Assembly (NCBI GenBank): GCA_913058245.1
Contig: CAJXQJ010000020.1
Location: 1-43,143 of the forward strand
Source of the DNA: an uncultured Colwellia sp.
GTDB taxonomy: Bacteria > Pseudomonadota > Gammaproteobacteria > Enterobacterales > Alteromonadaceae
Direction: 5' to 3'
DNA: 43,143 nt
A model generated the notes under the pieces. The model worked only from the letters and a program-made list of their open reading frames with translations. It did not search any database and had not been told where the DNA came from. The position numbers and the translations under genes were made by a program. Each line of letters opens with the position of its first letter. The stretch's first letter is position 1. Shown piece by piece: positions 1-8,285 of the stretch.

Positions 1-68
1 CCAGTAACTACTGTTGGCTCGAGCTTAAGTTCCGAGAACTTTATTTCAGTTAAGTGTGTTTTTTTCAT
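1..68 (-). CDS. rhlB: ATP-dependent RNA helicase RhlB, N-terminal fragment
   Basis: A minus-strand ATG at 68-66 opens a frame that runs off the left edge (22 codons visible). The first residues (MKKTHLTEIKFSEL) closely resemble the start of RhlB, the DEAD-box helicase of the RNA degradosome. The gene is divergent from trxA, as rhlB is in E. coli and many gammaproteobacteria. Only the amino terminus is in the window, so no helicase motif can be checked; the call rests on the N-terminal match plus synteny. Confidence 0.85.
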   Translation of the reverse strand, partial: MKKTHLTEIKFSELKLEPTVVT

Positions 69-150
69 ACCGCTAGCTTAACAGGTTACGCTATTTAATA
101 GAAACGAGAATTAGTGAATTTCATTGTTATATTGACACTATTAGTTGATT

Positions 151-179
151 TTGAAATTAAATGCCCATAACTGTTATAT
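151..179 (+). promoter_or_regulatory. Candidate sigma70 promoter for trxA
   Basis: TTGAAA at 151-156 and TTATAT at 174-179 are separated by 17 nt and lie about 78 nt before the trxA start codon. A perfect TTGACA at 132-137 lies just upstream but has only a poor -10 match at the right distance. The element is found by eye in AT-rich DNA, so it is tentative. The rhlB/trxA intergenic region must also hold the rhlB promoter. Confidence 0.4.
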
Positions 180-256
180 ATGATTGTTGGTAATTCAAGA
201 TGATGAAGGTATAATCTTAACCAATTGGCATAGTGCCACCATTAATGGAGATATAA

Positions 257-583
257 ATGAGCGATAAAATTGTTCAGTTAACTGATGATAGTTTTGACTC
301 TGATGTGATCAATGCATCAGGCCTTGTTCTAGTTGATTTCTGGGCTGAGTGGTGTGGTCCATGTAAAATGATCGCGCCGTTGTTAAACGACGTTGCTGAA
401 GAATACGCTGACAAGGTGACTGTTGGTAAATTAAACATTGACCAAAATTCAAATACTCCGCCTAAGTATGGTATTCGTGGTATTCCTACCTTGTTACTAT
501 TTAAAGATGGCGTAGTTGCAGATACTAAAGTTGGCGCCCTATCTAAAACTCAACTTAAAGAGTTTATTGATAACAACTTGTAA
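257..583 (+). CDS. trxA: Thioredoxin 1
   Basis: Cytosolic protein-disulfide reductant, kept reduced by thioredoxin reductase, that serves ribonucleotide reductase and other targets. The 108-residue length is typical. The active site WCGPC spans residues 32-36 in the usual FWAEWCGPC context, and the conserved cis-proline loop GIPT follows near residue 76. A GGAG ribosome binding site sits 7-8 nt before the ATG. The gene is monocistronic, closed by a strong terminator at 585-618, and is followed by rho, the conserved rhlB/trxA/rho arrangement. Confidence 0.98.
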   Translation: MSDKIVQLTDDSFDSDVINASGLVLVDFWAEWCGPCKMIAPLLNDVAEEYADKVTVGKLNIDQNSNTPPKYGIRGIPTLLLFKDGVVADTKVGALSKTQLKEFIDNNL

Positions 584-584
584 T

Positions 585-618
585 AAAAAGGTCCGATTTT
601 CGGGCCTTTTTGTTTTTT
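585..618 (+). terminator. Rho-independent terminator after trxA
   Basis: The stem AAAAAGGTCCG / CGGGCCTTTTT closes an ATTTT loop (595-601 region) and is followed by a T-rich tract to 618. It starts 2 nt after the trxA stop codon and separates trxA from rho. Confidence 0.9.
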
Positions 619-772
619 AGTCAAAGATCAAGCATGTGATCCTTTACCTGTTTTGTTTTTAGTGCTAAGTTTAACATTCGAAAGAAAATAACATTTCAAA
701 AATCATACTCAAACATTCTAAATTGCCAAACGGCACAGCATAACAACCTAAATAGTTTAAGAAACCTCCACT

Positions 773-2032
773 ATGAATCTTACCGAACTTAAAGAAAAAA
801 CCATCAATGAATTGGTTAAACTAGCTGAATCTATGCAGCTAGAAGACCTAGCAAGAACACGTAAACAAGACATTATTTTTGCAATTCTTAAAAAGCATGC
901 TGAAAATGACAACGACATTTTCGGTGGTGGTGTTTTAGAAATACTGCAAGACGGCTTTGGTTTTTTGCGTTCGGCAGACTCATCGTATTTAGCGGGTCCT
1001 GATGATATTTATGTGTCTCCAAGCCAGATTCGACGCTTTAGTATGCGTACCGGTGACACTATTCATGGCAAGATTAGAGCACCTAAGAAAGGCGAACGTT
1101 ATTTTGCCCTGCTAAAAGTTACAGAAGTAAACTTTGACCGCCCAGAAAACTCTCGTAATAAAATCCTTTTTGAAAACTTAACGCCGATTCATCCAACTGA
1201 TCGTATTACCATGGAACGTGGTAATGGCTCGACAGAAGATATTACAGCACGTGTTCTAGATTTAGCGTCGCCAATTGGTAAAGGTCAACGTGGTTTGATT
1301 GTTGCTCCGCCAAAAGCTGGTAAAACGCTATTGCTACAGAATATTGCGCAAAGTATTGCTCATAATCATCCTGAAGCAGAGTTAATGGTTTTGCTTATCG
1401 ATGAGCGTCCGGAAGAAGTTACAGAGATGCAGCGCTTAGTTAAAGGTGAAGTAGTTGCTTCAACATTTGATGAGCCAGCAAATCGTCATGTGCAAGTTGC
1501 TGAAATGGTCATTGAAAAAGCCAAGCGTTTAGTTGAACACAAAAAAGACGTAGTGATTCTACTTGATTCAATCACTCGTTTAGCGCGTGCATATAACACG
1601 GTTATTCCATCGTCTGGTAAAATCTTAACTGGTGGTGTTGATGCTAATGCTTTACATCGTCCAAAACGTTTCTTCGGTGCCGCTCGTAATATTGAAGAAG
1701 GTGGCAGCTTAACTATTATTGCTACGGCGTTAGTTGAAACTGGCTCTAAAATGGATGAAGTTATTTACGAAGAATTTAAAGGTACAGGTAATATGGAATT
1801 ACACCTTTCTCGTAAGATCGCTGAAAAACGTGTATTCCCAGCTATTCACTTTAACCGCAGTGGTACTCGTCGTGAAGAGTTGTTAACTAAGCCTGATGAA
1901 TTACAAAAAATGTGGATTTTACGCAAGATTGTTCATGAAATGGGTGAAATTGATGCGATGGAGTTTATGATTGATAAACTTGCGATGACGAAAACGAATA
2001 ATGAGTTTTTTGATTCAATGAAACGTCAATAG
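773..2032 (+). CDS. rho: Transcription termination factor Rho
   Basis: Hexameric RNA-dependent ATPase that ends transcription at Rho-dependent sites. The 419-residue length matches E. coli Rho. Visible in order: the N-terminal helical domain (1-47), the cold-shock-like RNA-binding domain (about 50-120), Walker A APPKAGKT at 178-185, Walker B VVILLD at 260-265, and the Q/R-loop region with conserved [20 protein letters not shown]. The 189-nt leader between trxA and rho is the expected place for Rho autoregulation, but no specific site can be read. A terminator follows directly. Confidence 0.99.
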   Translation: MNLTELKEKTINELVKLAESMQLEDLARTRKQDIIFAILKKHAENDNDIFGGGVLEILQDGFGFLRSADSSYLAGPDDIYVSPSQIRRFSMRTGDTIHGKIRAPKKGERYFALLKVTEVNFDRPENSRNKILFENLTPIHPTDRITMERGNGSTEDITARVLDLASPIGKGQRGLIVAPPKAGKTLLLQNIAQSIAHNHPEAELMVLLIDERPEEVTEMQRLVKGEVVASTFDEPANRHVQVAEMVIEKAKRLVEHKKDVVILLDSITRLARAYNTVIPSSGKILTGGVDANALHRPKRFFGAARNIEEGGSLTIIATALVETGSKMDEVIYEEFKGTGNMELHLSRKIAEKRVFPAIHFNRSGTRREELLTKPDELQKMWILRKIVHEMGEIDAMEFMIDKLAMTKTNNEFFDSMKRQ

Positions 2033-2047
2033 ACTTAGTTGTTAACA

Positions 2048-2080
2048 TAAAAATGCCAGCAAATATGCTGGCATTTTTTA
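2048..2080 (+). terminator. Rho-independent terminator after rho
   Basis: Perfect stem ATGCCAGC (2053-2060) / GCTGGCAT (2067-2074) with flanking A and T runs extending the helix. It lies between rho and the convergent gene ending at 2093. The A/T runs on both sides mean it could act in both directions. Confidence 0.9.
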
Positions 2081-2092
2081 TGTCTGATAATA

Positions 2093-2590
2093 TTATTTTT
2101 CGATGTTTTTTGTATAAAGGCCATCAAAGGCTGTTTGCCAAGTTTTGCCATTATCTTGGCTAAATTGCCAATGTTGCTGAACGGTACCATCTTTATGCGG
2201 CGTCCAACTTATTTTATTTATTACTACTTCTTGGTTTTGCCCTATGGTTTCTCCTGTCATCACCATTGAACCTTTCTCGATACCACCTTGCAATTGTAGC
2301 AGTAAACCTGAGCTATCTGTCCAAGTTTGATGCCATTGCTTGGTTTGTTTATCGTAAATATTAAGGCTTTTTCCAACATAGCCACTTGGCGAACTATATT
2401 CTTCTATAATTGTGCAGCCATTATTAACTTTATTTATGGTATTAAAGCGGGTGATATTATCGGCTGAGCTTGTTACATGCCATTTTCCTAGCCAAAAATC
2501 GAATGCTTGATAGTTTTCATCACTACAGTTTGCATGTGCGATATTTGGCACTAAAAAGAAAACAAACAGTGTATAAAGTGCTTTTTTCAT
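2093..2590 (-). CDS. Exported protein of unknown function (FDFWLGKW-type, lipocalin-like fold suspected)
   Basis: A 165-residue protein with a clear Sec signal peptide (hydrophobic residues 5-17, predicted cleavage after AHA at 20), so probably periplasmic. The mature part begins with the FDFWLGKWHV motif and contains NNGCTIIEE, then WHQTWTDSSG and a GSMVMTG strand, a pattern shared by many small uncharacterised bacterial proteins that begin FDFWxGxW. Those features suggest a small beta-barrel, but no ligand can be inferred. It stands alone and converges on rho. Confidence 0.75.
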   Translation of the reverse strand: MKKALYTLFVFFLVPNIAHANCSDENYQAFDFWLGKWHVTSSADNITRFNTINKVNNGCTIIEEYSSPSGYVGKSLNIYDKQTKQWHQTWTDSSGLLLQLQGGIEKGSMVMTGETIGQNQEVVINKISWTPHKDGTVQQHWQFSQDNGKTWQTAFDGLYTKNIEK

Positions 2591-2712
2591 TAAAACGAAT
2601 CCTTGATAATGATTTTCTAAGTTGTAAATGAACTTGTATAAAAATTATACGACAAATTAAAGTTAATAGTGTAGTATGCGCATTTTTTTAATCATATGCT
2701 GTTATTTTAATC

Positions 2713-3462
2713 ATGCAAAGACCATTTATGCGTTGTGCTGCTGTTTTTTGTCTATTGATATCACTTGTTAGCTATCGCGCGCTAGCATTTGAAGAGCAAG
2801 TAGATATTCACATCAAAGTGGTAACAGAAGACACCTTTCCCGTGCAGTATATTGAAAATGGAGTAATTACCGGCCCAGCGACAAAGCTCGTGGAACAAGT
2901 GTTAATTACCGCTAACCTTAAATACGATATTGAAGTGTTACCTTGGGCTAGGGCTTATTATTTAGCAAGAACAGAGCCTAATGTGCTTATTTACTCATTA
3001 GCTAGAACTCCTGCACGAGAAAAACATTTCAAATGGATTGGGCGTATCATGGCATTAGATTACTATTTGTACGGTGCGGTTGACGCAAATATTGGTTTTA
3101 GTACACCAATAGCAGCTTTAAAGAACTATCGTATCGGTACAGTAAGAGATAGTGCTGTTGATCAGCATTTAAGAGCTAATGGCTTTAAAAATTTAACAAC
3201 CGTTGTACAAGGCACACAAAATTTCCATTTATTTGCGCAGAAGCGAATTGACTTATTACCAGCGAACCAATCAAGTTTTCAGGCGATATGCCTGCAATAT
3301 GCTTTTAATTGCGAGGCGCTAAAACCTTTGTATAAGCTAGATATTTCGTCAATTGATTTATTTATGGCATTTAGTAGGCTTAGTAGCGATCATATCGTTG
3401 AGAAGGTTCATAGTGCATATCAACAAGTGATGAAAAAACGAAAAGCATTGCTGGCGCTTTAG
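2713..3462 (+). CDS. Periplasmic substrate-binding-like protein (family 3 solute-binding fold)
   Basis: A 249-residue protein with a signal peptide (hydrophobic stretch within residues 8-25, ending ALA). The mature sequence has hallmarks of transporter family 3 binding proteins: an early TEDTFPVQY strand, the GPATKLVEQVL helix, the LPWARAYYLART segment and YRIGTVRDSAVDQHL at the second-lobe crossover. No permease or ATPase gene is adjacent, so it is an orphan. Such orphans in Alteromonadales can be sensory or of unknown role, and no ligand can be assigned. ATG at 2713 was taken; ATG at 2728 is an alternative. Confidence 0.75.
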   Translation: MQRPFMRCAAVFCLLISLVSYRALAFEEQVDIHIKVVTEDTFPVQYIENGVITGPATKLVEQVLITANLKYDIEVLPWARAYYLARTEPNVLIYSLARTPAREKHFKWIGRIMALDYYLYGAVDANIGFSTPIAALKNYRIGTVRDSAVDQHLRANGFKNLTTVVQGTQNFHLFAQKRIDLLPANQSSFQAICLQYAFNCEALKPLYKLDISSIDLFMAFSRLSSDHIVEKVHSAYQQVMKKRKALLAL

Positions 3463-3528
3463 TTAAATGAATATTACTGATTAAAGAATGATATTAATTG
3501 GTATTAGCGTTCTTTGGCTTGTTACCGT

Positions 3529-3534
3529 TATAAT
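3529..3534 (+). promoter_or_regulatory. Candidate -10 element for ubiD
   Basis: A perfect TATAAT lies 30 nt before the ubiD ATG. The -35 region at the right distance is weak, so the promoter is tentative. Confidence 0.35.
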
Positions 3535-3563
3535 GCATGAAAAATTTTTAGTCTATATCGATT

Positions 3564-5048
3564 ATGAAATACAGTGATTTAAGAGATTTTATCGATCAAC
3601 TTGAGAATTTAGGCCAGTTAAAACGTATTAGTCAGCCTATTTCTACTGATTTAACTATGACAGAAATCAGTGATCGTACTCTGCGCCAAGAAGGTCCCGC
3701 ATTATTATTTGAGAACCCAGTTGATAAAGATGGTAATCCGCATGGTATGCCTGTTTTAACTAACTTGTTTGGTACCCCTGAACGTGTTGCACTTGCCATG
3801 GGTCAAGAAAATGTTAGCGCCTTACGTGATGTTGGCAAGTTGTTAGCGACATTAAAAGAGCCTGAACCACCAAAAGGCTTTCGCGATGCTATGGATAAGT
3901 TGCCGCTTTATAAGCAAGTGCTAAATATGCCTGTTAAAGTGGTCAAGAAGCCAGTTTGCCAGCAAGTTGTTATTGAAGGTGATGATGTTGATTTAACTAA
4001 ATTACCTATTCAAAAATGTTGGCCAGGTGATGTTGCACCACTCATTACTTGGGGTTTAACAGTAACGAAAGGCCCACACAAGGAACGACAGAATTTAGGT
4101 ATTTATCGTAATCAACTTTTGGGTCGTAATAAAGTGATAATGCGATGGTTATCACATCGTGGCGGCGCATTAGACTTTCAAGAATTTAAAAAAGCATTTC
4201 CAGGGGAGAAGTATCCAGTTGCCGTGGCGTTGGGAGCTGATCCTGCCACTATTTTGGGCGCAGTAACCCCGGTTCCTGATACGCTATCTGAGTATGCTTT
4301 TGCTGGCTTGCTACGTGGAAGTAAAACCGAAGTGGCAAAATGTATTAGCAACGAATTGGAAGTACCTGCTAGCGCTGAAATTGTTTTAGAAGGTTACATT
4401 GACCCAGAAGAGTTAGCACCTGAAGGTCCATACGGTGATCATACCGGTTATTATAATGAAGTTGATGACTTCCCAGTATTTACTGTTACACACATTACTC
4501 ATCGTAAAGAGCCTATTTATCACAGTACTTATACTGGCCGCCCACCTGATGAGCCCGCTATTTTAGGTGTGGCATTAAATGAAGTGTTTGTACCTATTTT
4601 GCAAAAGCAGTTTCCAGAAATTCAAGATTTCTATTTACCGCCGGAAGGCTGTTCATACCGTTTAGCGGTTGTAACCATTAAAAAGCAATATGCTGGTCAT
4701 GCGAAACGGGTGATGATGGGCGTATGGTCATTCTTGCGTCAATTTATGTATACCAAATTTGTTATTGTTTGTGATGATGACGTCAATGCGCGTGATTGGA
4801 AAGATGTGATTTGGGCAATGACCACTCGTATGGATCCAAGCCGTGATACTGTATTAATAGAAAATACGCCGATAGATTATTTAGATTTTGCTTCTCCTGT
4901 TTCAGGGTTAGGTTCTAAAATGGGTATGGATGCCACTAATAAATGGCCTGGCGAAACTGACCGAGAATGGGGTGAACCCATTGAAATGACACAATCAGTT
5001 AAAGACCAAGTAGATGATATTTGGCATGAACTAAATATTTTAAATTAG
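3564..5048 (+). CDS. ubiD: 4-hydroxy-3-polyprenylbenzoate decarboxylase UbiD
   Basis: Prenylated-FMN-dependent decarboxylase of ubiquinone biosynthesis, removing the carboxyl group of 4-hydroxy-3-octaprenylbenzoate. The 494-residue length fits the family. Typical features are the [12 protein letters not shown] start, [10 protein letters not shown], the [11 protein letters not shown] segment with conserved Glu/Asp residues, and [11 protein letters not shown]. It needs the flavin prenyltransferase UbiX, which is not in this window. fre lies 51 nt downstream, the same pairing as in E. coli, and the two are probably co-transcribed. Confidence 0.98.
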   Translation: MKYSDLRDFIDQLENLGQLKRISQPISTDLTMTEISDRTLRQEGPALLFENPVDKDGNPHGMPVLTNLFGTPERVALAMGQENVSALRDVGKLLATLKEPEPPKGFRDAMDKLPLYKQVLNMPVKVVKKPVCQQVVIEGDDVDLTKLPIQKCWPGDVAPLITWGLTVTKGPHKERQNLGIYRNQLLGRNKVIMRWLSHRGGALDFQEFKKAFPGEKYPVAVALGADPATILGAVTPVPDTLSEYAFAGLLRGSKTEVAKCISNELEVPASAEIVLEGYIDPEELAPEGPYGDHTGYYNEVDDFPVFTVTHITHRKEPIYHSTYTGRPPDEPAILGVALNEVFVPILQKQFPEIQDFYLPPEGCSYRLAVVTIKKQYAGHAKRVMMGVWSFLRQFMYTKFVIVCDDDVNARDWKDVIWAMTTRMDPSRDTVLIENTPIDYLDFASPVSGLGSKMGMDATNKWPGETDREWGEPIEMTQSVKDQVDDIWHELNILN

Positions 5049-5099
5049 ATAAGTTAAACACCTACTTTTTGCCATAAAGTAGTCATAAGGTAATAATTA

Positions 5100-5795
5100 A
5101 TGAATGAGATTACATGTCAGGTAGCGGCAATAACGCCGTTAACAGAGTATGTTTATAAAGTGCTGTTAAAGCCAAATCAAGCGGTTGATTTTGCTGCCGG
5201 ACAATATCTAAACTTTGTTATGAGTGATGAAGACAAGCGACCATTTTCTATTGCTAGTGCACCTGGAGCAGAGTTAATAGAATTGCAAATAGGTGCCTTT
5301 GGTTCGGATAGTTACCCAATGCAGGTCATTGAGCGTATTAAAGCCAATACTGAAGTAACTATTGAAATGCCGTTTGGTAATGCACAATTGCGTGAAAGTA
5401 GCGAACGTCCGTTATTGCTTATTGCCGGTGGCACAGGATTTTCGTATATAAAATCAATGTTTGAACACTTAGTGAATAAAAATTCACAGCGTGAAGTTAT
5501 TGTTTACTGGGGCTTACGTGATCCAAGTGCTTGTTACGAATTAGAAGAAACTGCTGCCATGATCAAGCAATTGGCTAATGGTAAGTTTATTCCGGTCATC
5601 GAAACACCGCATGATGATTGGAACGGTAAGTTAGGTATGGTGCATAAAGCGGTCATGAACGATATTGATAATTTAGCTGATTTTGATATCTACTTAGCGG
5701 GGCGCTTTGAAATGGTTGGTGCTGTGCGTCAAGATTTCGTAGCAAAAGGCGCGTTAGTGGAACATATGTTTGCTGATGCCTTTGCGTTTATTTAA
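5100..5795 (+). CDS. fre: NAD(P)H-flavin reductase Fre
   Basis: Soluble ferredoxin-NADP+ reductase-family enzyme that reduces free FMN/FAD/riboflavin with NAD(P)H. The 231-residue length is typical. The flavin-binding RPFSIASAP motif lies near residues 47-55, the nucleotide-binding GGTGFSYIKSM near residues 110-120, and the C-terminal AGRFEMV segment is present. ATG at 5100 follows GGTAATAATTA. Reduced flavin supply could plausibly connect to the prFMN cofactor of UbiD, but that is an inference from the gene pairing. Confidence 0.95.
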   Translation: MNEITCQVAAITPLTEYVYKVLLKPNQAVDFAAGQYLNFVMSDEDKRPFSIASAPGAELIELQIGAFGSDSYPMQVIERIKANTEVTIEMPFGNAQLRESSERPLLLIAGGTGFSYIKSMFEHLVNKNSQREVIVYWGLRDPSACYELEETAAMIKQLANGKFIPVIETPHDDWNGKLGMVHKAVMNDIDNLADFDIYLAGRFEMVGAVRQDFVAKGALVEHMFADAFAFI

Positions 5796-5820
5796 TTACA
5801 ATATTTTATCAGACATTTTA

Positions 5821-5852
5821 TAAAGCTGAGCACCTAGTGCTCAGCTTTTTTA
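5821..5852 (+). terminator. Rho-independent terminator after ubiD-fre
   Basis: Perfect 10-bp stem AGCTGAGCAC (5824-5833) / GTGCTCAGCT (5837-5846) with a CTA loop and a following T run. It closes the ubiD-fre unit. Confidence 0.93.
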
Positions 5853-5980
5853 TTTTCAGAATGAATAGTACGAAGTAATCGAACCGATGTGAAAAAACGT
5901 CGATGTTCAAAATAAGTTACTGGCATATAGATATCTAATAAATTCAATATGATGTGCATTATCTATAGGCCAGGTTAGAT

Positions 5981-6679
5981 CTATAAATATCCCACTTTTT
6001 CTTTAGCATTATTTAAGTAGTCATTTGCTAAAACTACAAAGTTATTAACTGGACTATTTAGGTTATTGGCTGCAATAAATATGTGTGCGCCATATGTCTG
6101 ATGTAATATTTCACAGTGATGTAAAAATGCTGCTAAAGGTCCTTTAATAACCTCTCCATTCTTCAATCGGAAAGGCTCAAAGTTTATTATGCCTTGCTCG
6201 AAAGTGATTAAATTATGCTTAATGGCATATTGAATTAAGGGCTTTTGTTCATGAATCAGTCGATTCGCAAGGCGTAAAGAAATATTATTTACCAGCACAT
6301 CGATACAAGGCAACTTTAAACCGACATAGTTTAACTCCTCTCTAGTTACACCGACCGTATTTGTTACGCTATGTACGTTATGTATTTGATGCCATGAAAG
6401 TTGCCATTTGCCATGACGGTGATAAAAGCTTATATCTTCAGTATTAAGAATTAAACTGTGTTGAGGTTCGGCTAATTTTAGTAAACCAATAAATATAGCG
6501 ACACCACTAGTTAAGAGCATGAACATTAACGGAAAGCGCGCTTGCTGCCAAAAATAGCTAGATAAAAGAGTCACTAGCAATAAAGCAATAAAGCCCATTA
6601 AGGTGATAAACATGCCGTGATGTCGAGCTATAGCTTTTATTTTAATCGTTTTTTCTGGTCTCAGAGCAGGCGACTTCAT
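5981..6679 (-). CDS. Two-helix inner-membrane protein of unknown function (possibly DUF2982)
   Basis: A 232-residue protein with a basic N-terminus and two adjacent hydrophobic segments (about residues 24-44 and 48-67), then a soluble C-terminal domain of about 160 residues containing TEDISFYHRHGKWQLSW, the kind of small beta domain found in PH-like bacterial membrane proteins. It resembles the Shewanella/Vibrio/Colwellia proteins annotated DUF2982, but I recall that family only loosely. Single gene, divergent from arfA. No function is proposed. Confidence 0.7.
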   Translation of the reverse strand: MKSPALRPEKTIKIKAIARHHGMFITLMGFIALLLVTLLSSYFWQQARFPLMFMLLTSGVAIFIGLLKLAEPQHSLILNTEDISFYHRHGKWQLSWHQIHNVHSVTNTVGVTREELNYVGLKLPCIDVLVNNISLRLANRLIHEQKPLIQYAIKHNLITFEQGIINFEPFRLKNGEVIKGPLAAFLHHCEILHQTYGAHIFIAANNLNSPVNNFVVLANDYLNNAKEKVGYL

Positions 6680-6822
6680 AAGGTAATTGCAAACTGAATA
6701 ATTTTCATGAGTGTTTATATATTACGCATATTTGGTTGCTTAAGATATAATGCGTTTTGAGAGTGAATATTGATATTTATTCTCCATTAACTAAAGTAAT
6801 AATTTAAAAAGGAACTAGCTTT

Positions 6823-7020
6823 ATGGCTAAAAAAAATAAAGTTCAGCGAAACAATGCTGAATGCGAATTAGGGCGAGGAATTATAAAGGATAACTTTCTA
6901 GCAGCAGTGGTCACTTCTCGACTGTATAAGCAACAAGTTATTAATGCTAAAAAAGGAAAGGGCTCGTATCAGCGTAAGCAAAAACACAAAGGACAAGAGT
7001 CCTATTTAATAGCAGCCTAA
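6823..7020 (+). CDS. arfA: Alternative ribosome-rescue factor A
   Basis: A 65-residue basic protein that recruits release factor 2 to ribosomes stalled on non-stop mRNAs, as backup for tmRNA. The core GxIKDNxLAA...LYKQQV...KKGKGSYQRKQKHKG matches ArfA; the KGKGSY patch at about residues 44-49 is the mRNA-channel segment in the family. AAGGA lies about 10 nt before the ATG. A strong hairpin-terminator begins at codon 60 and spans the stop codon, the same design that in E. coli yields truncated non-stop arfA mRNA, so that tmRNA activity keeps ArfA low. The KGKGSY region lies upstream of the hairpin, so a truncated product would keep it. Confidence 0.93.
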   Translation: MAKKNKVQRNNAECELGRGIIKDNFLAAVVTSRLYKQQVINAKKGKGSYQRKQKHKGQESYLIAA

Positions 7021-7047
7021 AAGGCTTTTATTAAATAGGGTTTTTAT
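7001..7047 (+). terminator. Terminator hairpin overlapping the arfA stop codon
   Basis: The stem CCTATTTAATA (7001-7011) / TATTAAATAGG (7029-7039) continues inward through AGCCT (7014-7018) / AGGCT (7022-7026) and is followed by GTTTTTATC. The 5' arm encodes the last residues of ArfA and the TAA stop is in the loop. In known arfA genes such a hairpin gives non-stop transcripts through termination and RNase III cleavage. Confidence 0.88.
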
Positions 7048-7085
7048 CATTTTGTGGTAGCAAGTGGTAACGATTATATTCGTGT

Positions 7086-8285
7086 TTATGTATGAATTTT
7101 ACGTAAAACTTGATTAGCTTTTTCTAGTTGATTTTGATGTTCTAACACTTCGGAAAAGGCCAATAAATCCACGTTGTCGTAAGGTGTGCCTTCAAGGTTA
7201 ACCAAAGTATTAAACGCTTTTTCAGCTAAAGGCCATTGTTGAGAAAATACTGCAAAATGTGCAACAAGTGACAGCCAAAGGGCATTGTGTGGGTCATTAT
7301 GTAAATGCTTTTGCGCAGCAGAAATTAAGTCATCAGCTTGTGTAATTGGTAAGCTTCTTATTGCTTTTAACAACTTGATATCAGCCCCTTTCTTAATTAC
7401 CGGTAATAGTATTTTTGCTAAGGGTTGGTGAATATTGTTTTCGGCTAATACCTGACAATAAGCTAGAACAATGACATCAACTTGTTTAGTTTTTCTCGGC
7501 AATTGTTGCCAGTATTGAGTTAATGCATTGTTGTCATGTTGTGCTATCTGCTGATTAAAAGCGCCATAGAATGCAATGTTCTGCCACTGAGTAATGGTTG
7601 TTGAAGTAATCGTTTTTTGTTTCTTTGCCGCACTCAATTGCTTAATAACGTAGTCAAAGCGCTTTTCGATTAAGCTTAGTTCTATTTCTAATGACAATAA
7701 ACGAGCATCATGGCCAATATGCTTGTGATGTTGATCAATAACCTCACGTGCCTGTTGATAATTTTGCTGACCGATCAGTAATTTAATTTTAATTAAAATG
7801 GCTTCCAAACCTGCCGCTTTTAACGTGTCACTACTTTTTTCTAGTAATGTTAAATAGTGTTCGGTGTTAGGTTTTAACGATTGTTTTTGCGCGGCATCAG
7901 CAGCAACTAAATAAGCAATATGCTCTAATGATGATGCATCAGCCGACTTTGCCAATAAATGCTCAGCTTGTTTGTAGTCGCCTAATACATAAGCCGCAAT
8001 ACCTTTGTTTAAATCGCGTAATGCACGGCGACGGCTAGCAAAGGCCACTTTATTCCAAGCAGCAAAGCTGAAGTTAATACCACCCTTGAGAAGCTTTAAA
8101 AGTAGTGATAAAACGATGAACAATATAATTAGTCGAATAAACATTGCGACAACTGTCGATTCGAGTATTACGTCACCAGTAGAAATAAGGATATAGCCAG
8201 GATCTTCAATTAGTGTTGGTGCAACAGAAATCATAATGGCTATGGCAATAAGTATTCCGAGTATTATTAAAAGTCCACGTTTCAT
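7086..8285 (-). CDS. hemY: HemY, heme-operon TPR membrane protein
   Basis: A 399-residue inner-membrane protein encoded at the end of the hem operon in Gammaproteobacteria; in the family it is linked to late porphyrin metabolism, but its biochemical role is not settled and it is unrelated to Bacillus HemY oxidase. Two N-terminal membrane segments (about 5-24 and 44-68) precede TPR-like helical repeats over residues 90-395 (for example AYVLGDYKQAEHLLAKSA). The start codon overlaps the hemX stop (ATGA), which indicates translational coupling. Confidence 0.93.
   Translation of the reverse strand: MKRGLLIILGILIAIAIMISVAPTLIEDPGYILISTGDVILESTVVAMFIRLIILFIVLSLLLKLLKGGINFSFAAWNKVAFASRRRALRDLNKGIAAYVLGDYKQAEHLLAKSADASSLEHIAYLVAADAAQKQSLKPNTEHYLTLLEKSSDTLKAAGLEAILIKIKLLIGQQNYQQAREVIDQHHKHIGHDARLLSLEIELSLIEKRFDYVIKQLSAAKKQKTITSTTITQWQNIAFYGAFNQQIAQHDNNALTQYWQQLPRKTKQVDVIVLAYCQVLAENNIHQPLAKILLPVIKKGADIKLLKAIRSLPITQADDLISAAQKHLHNDPHNALWLSLVAHFAVFSQQWPLAEKAFNTLVNLEGTPYDNVDLLAFSEVLEHQNQLEKANQVLRKIHT

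Noticed and set aside
3488..3577. Hydrophobic 29-codon ORF overlapping the ubiD start
   Set aside because: It covers the likely -10 element and the first codons of ubiD in another frame, with no ribosome binding site; probably chance.
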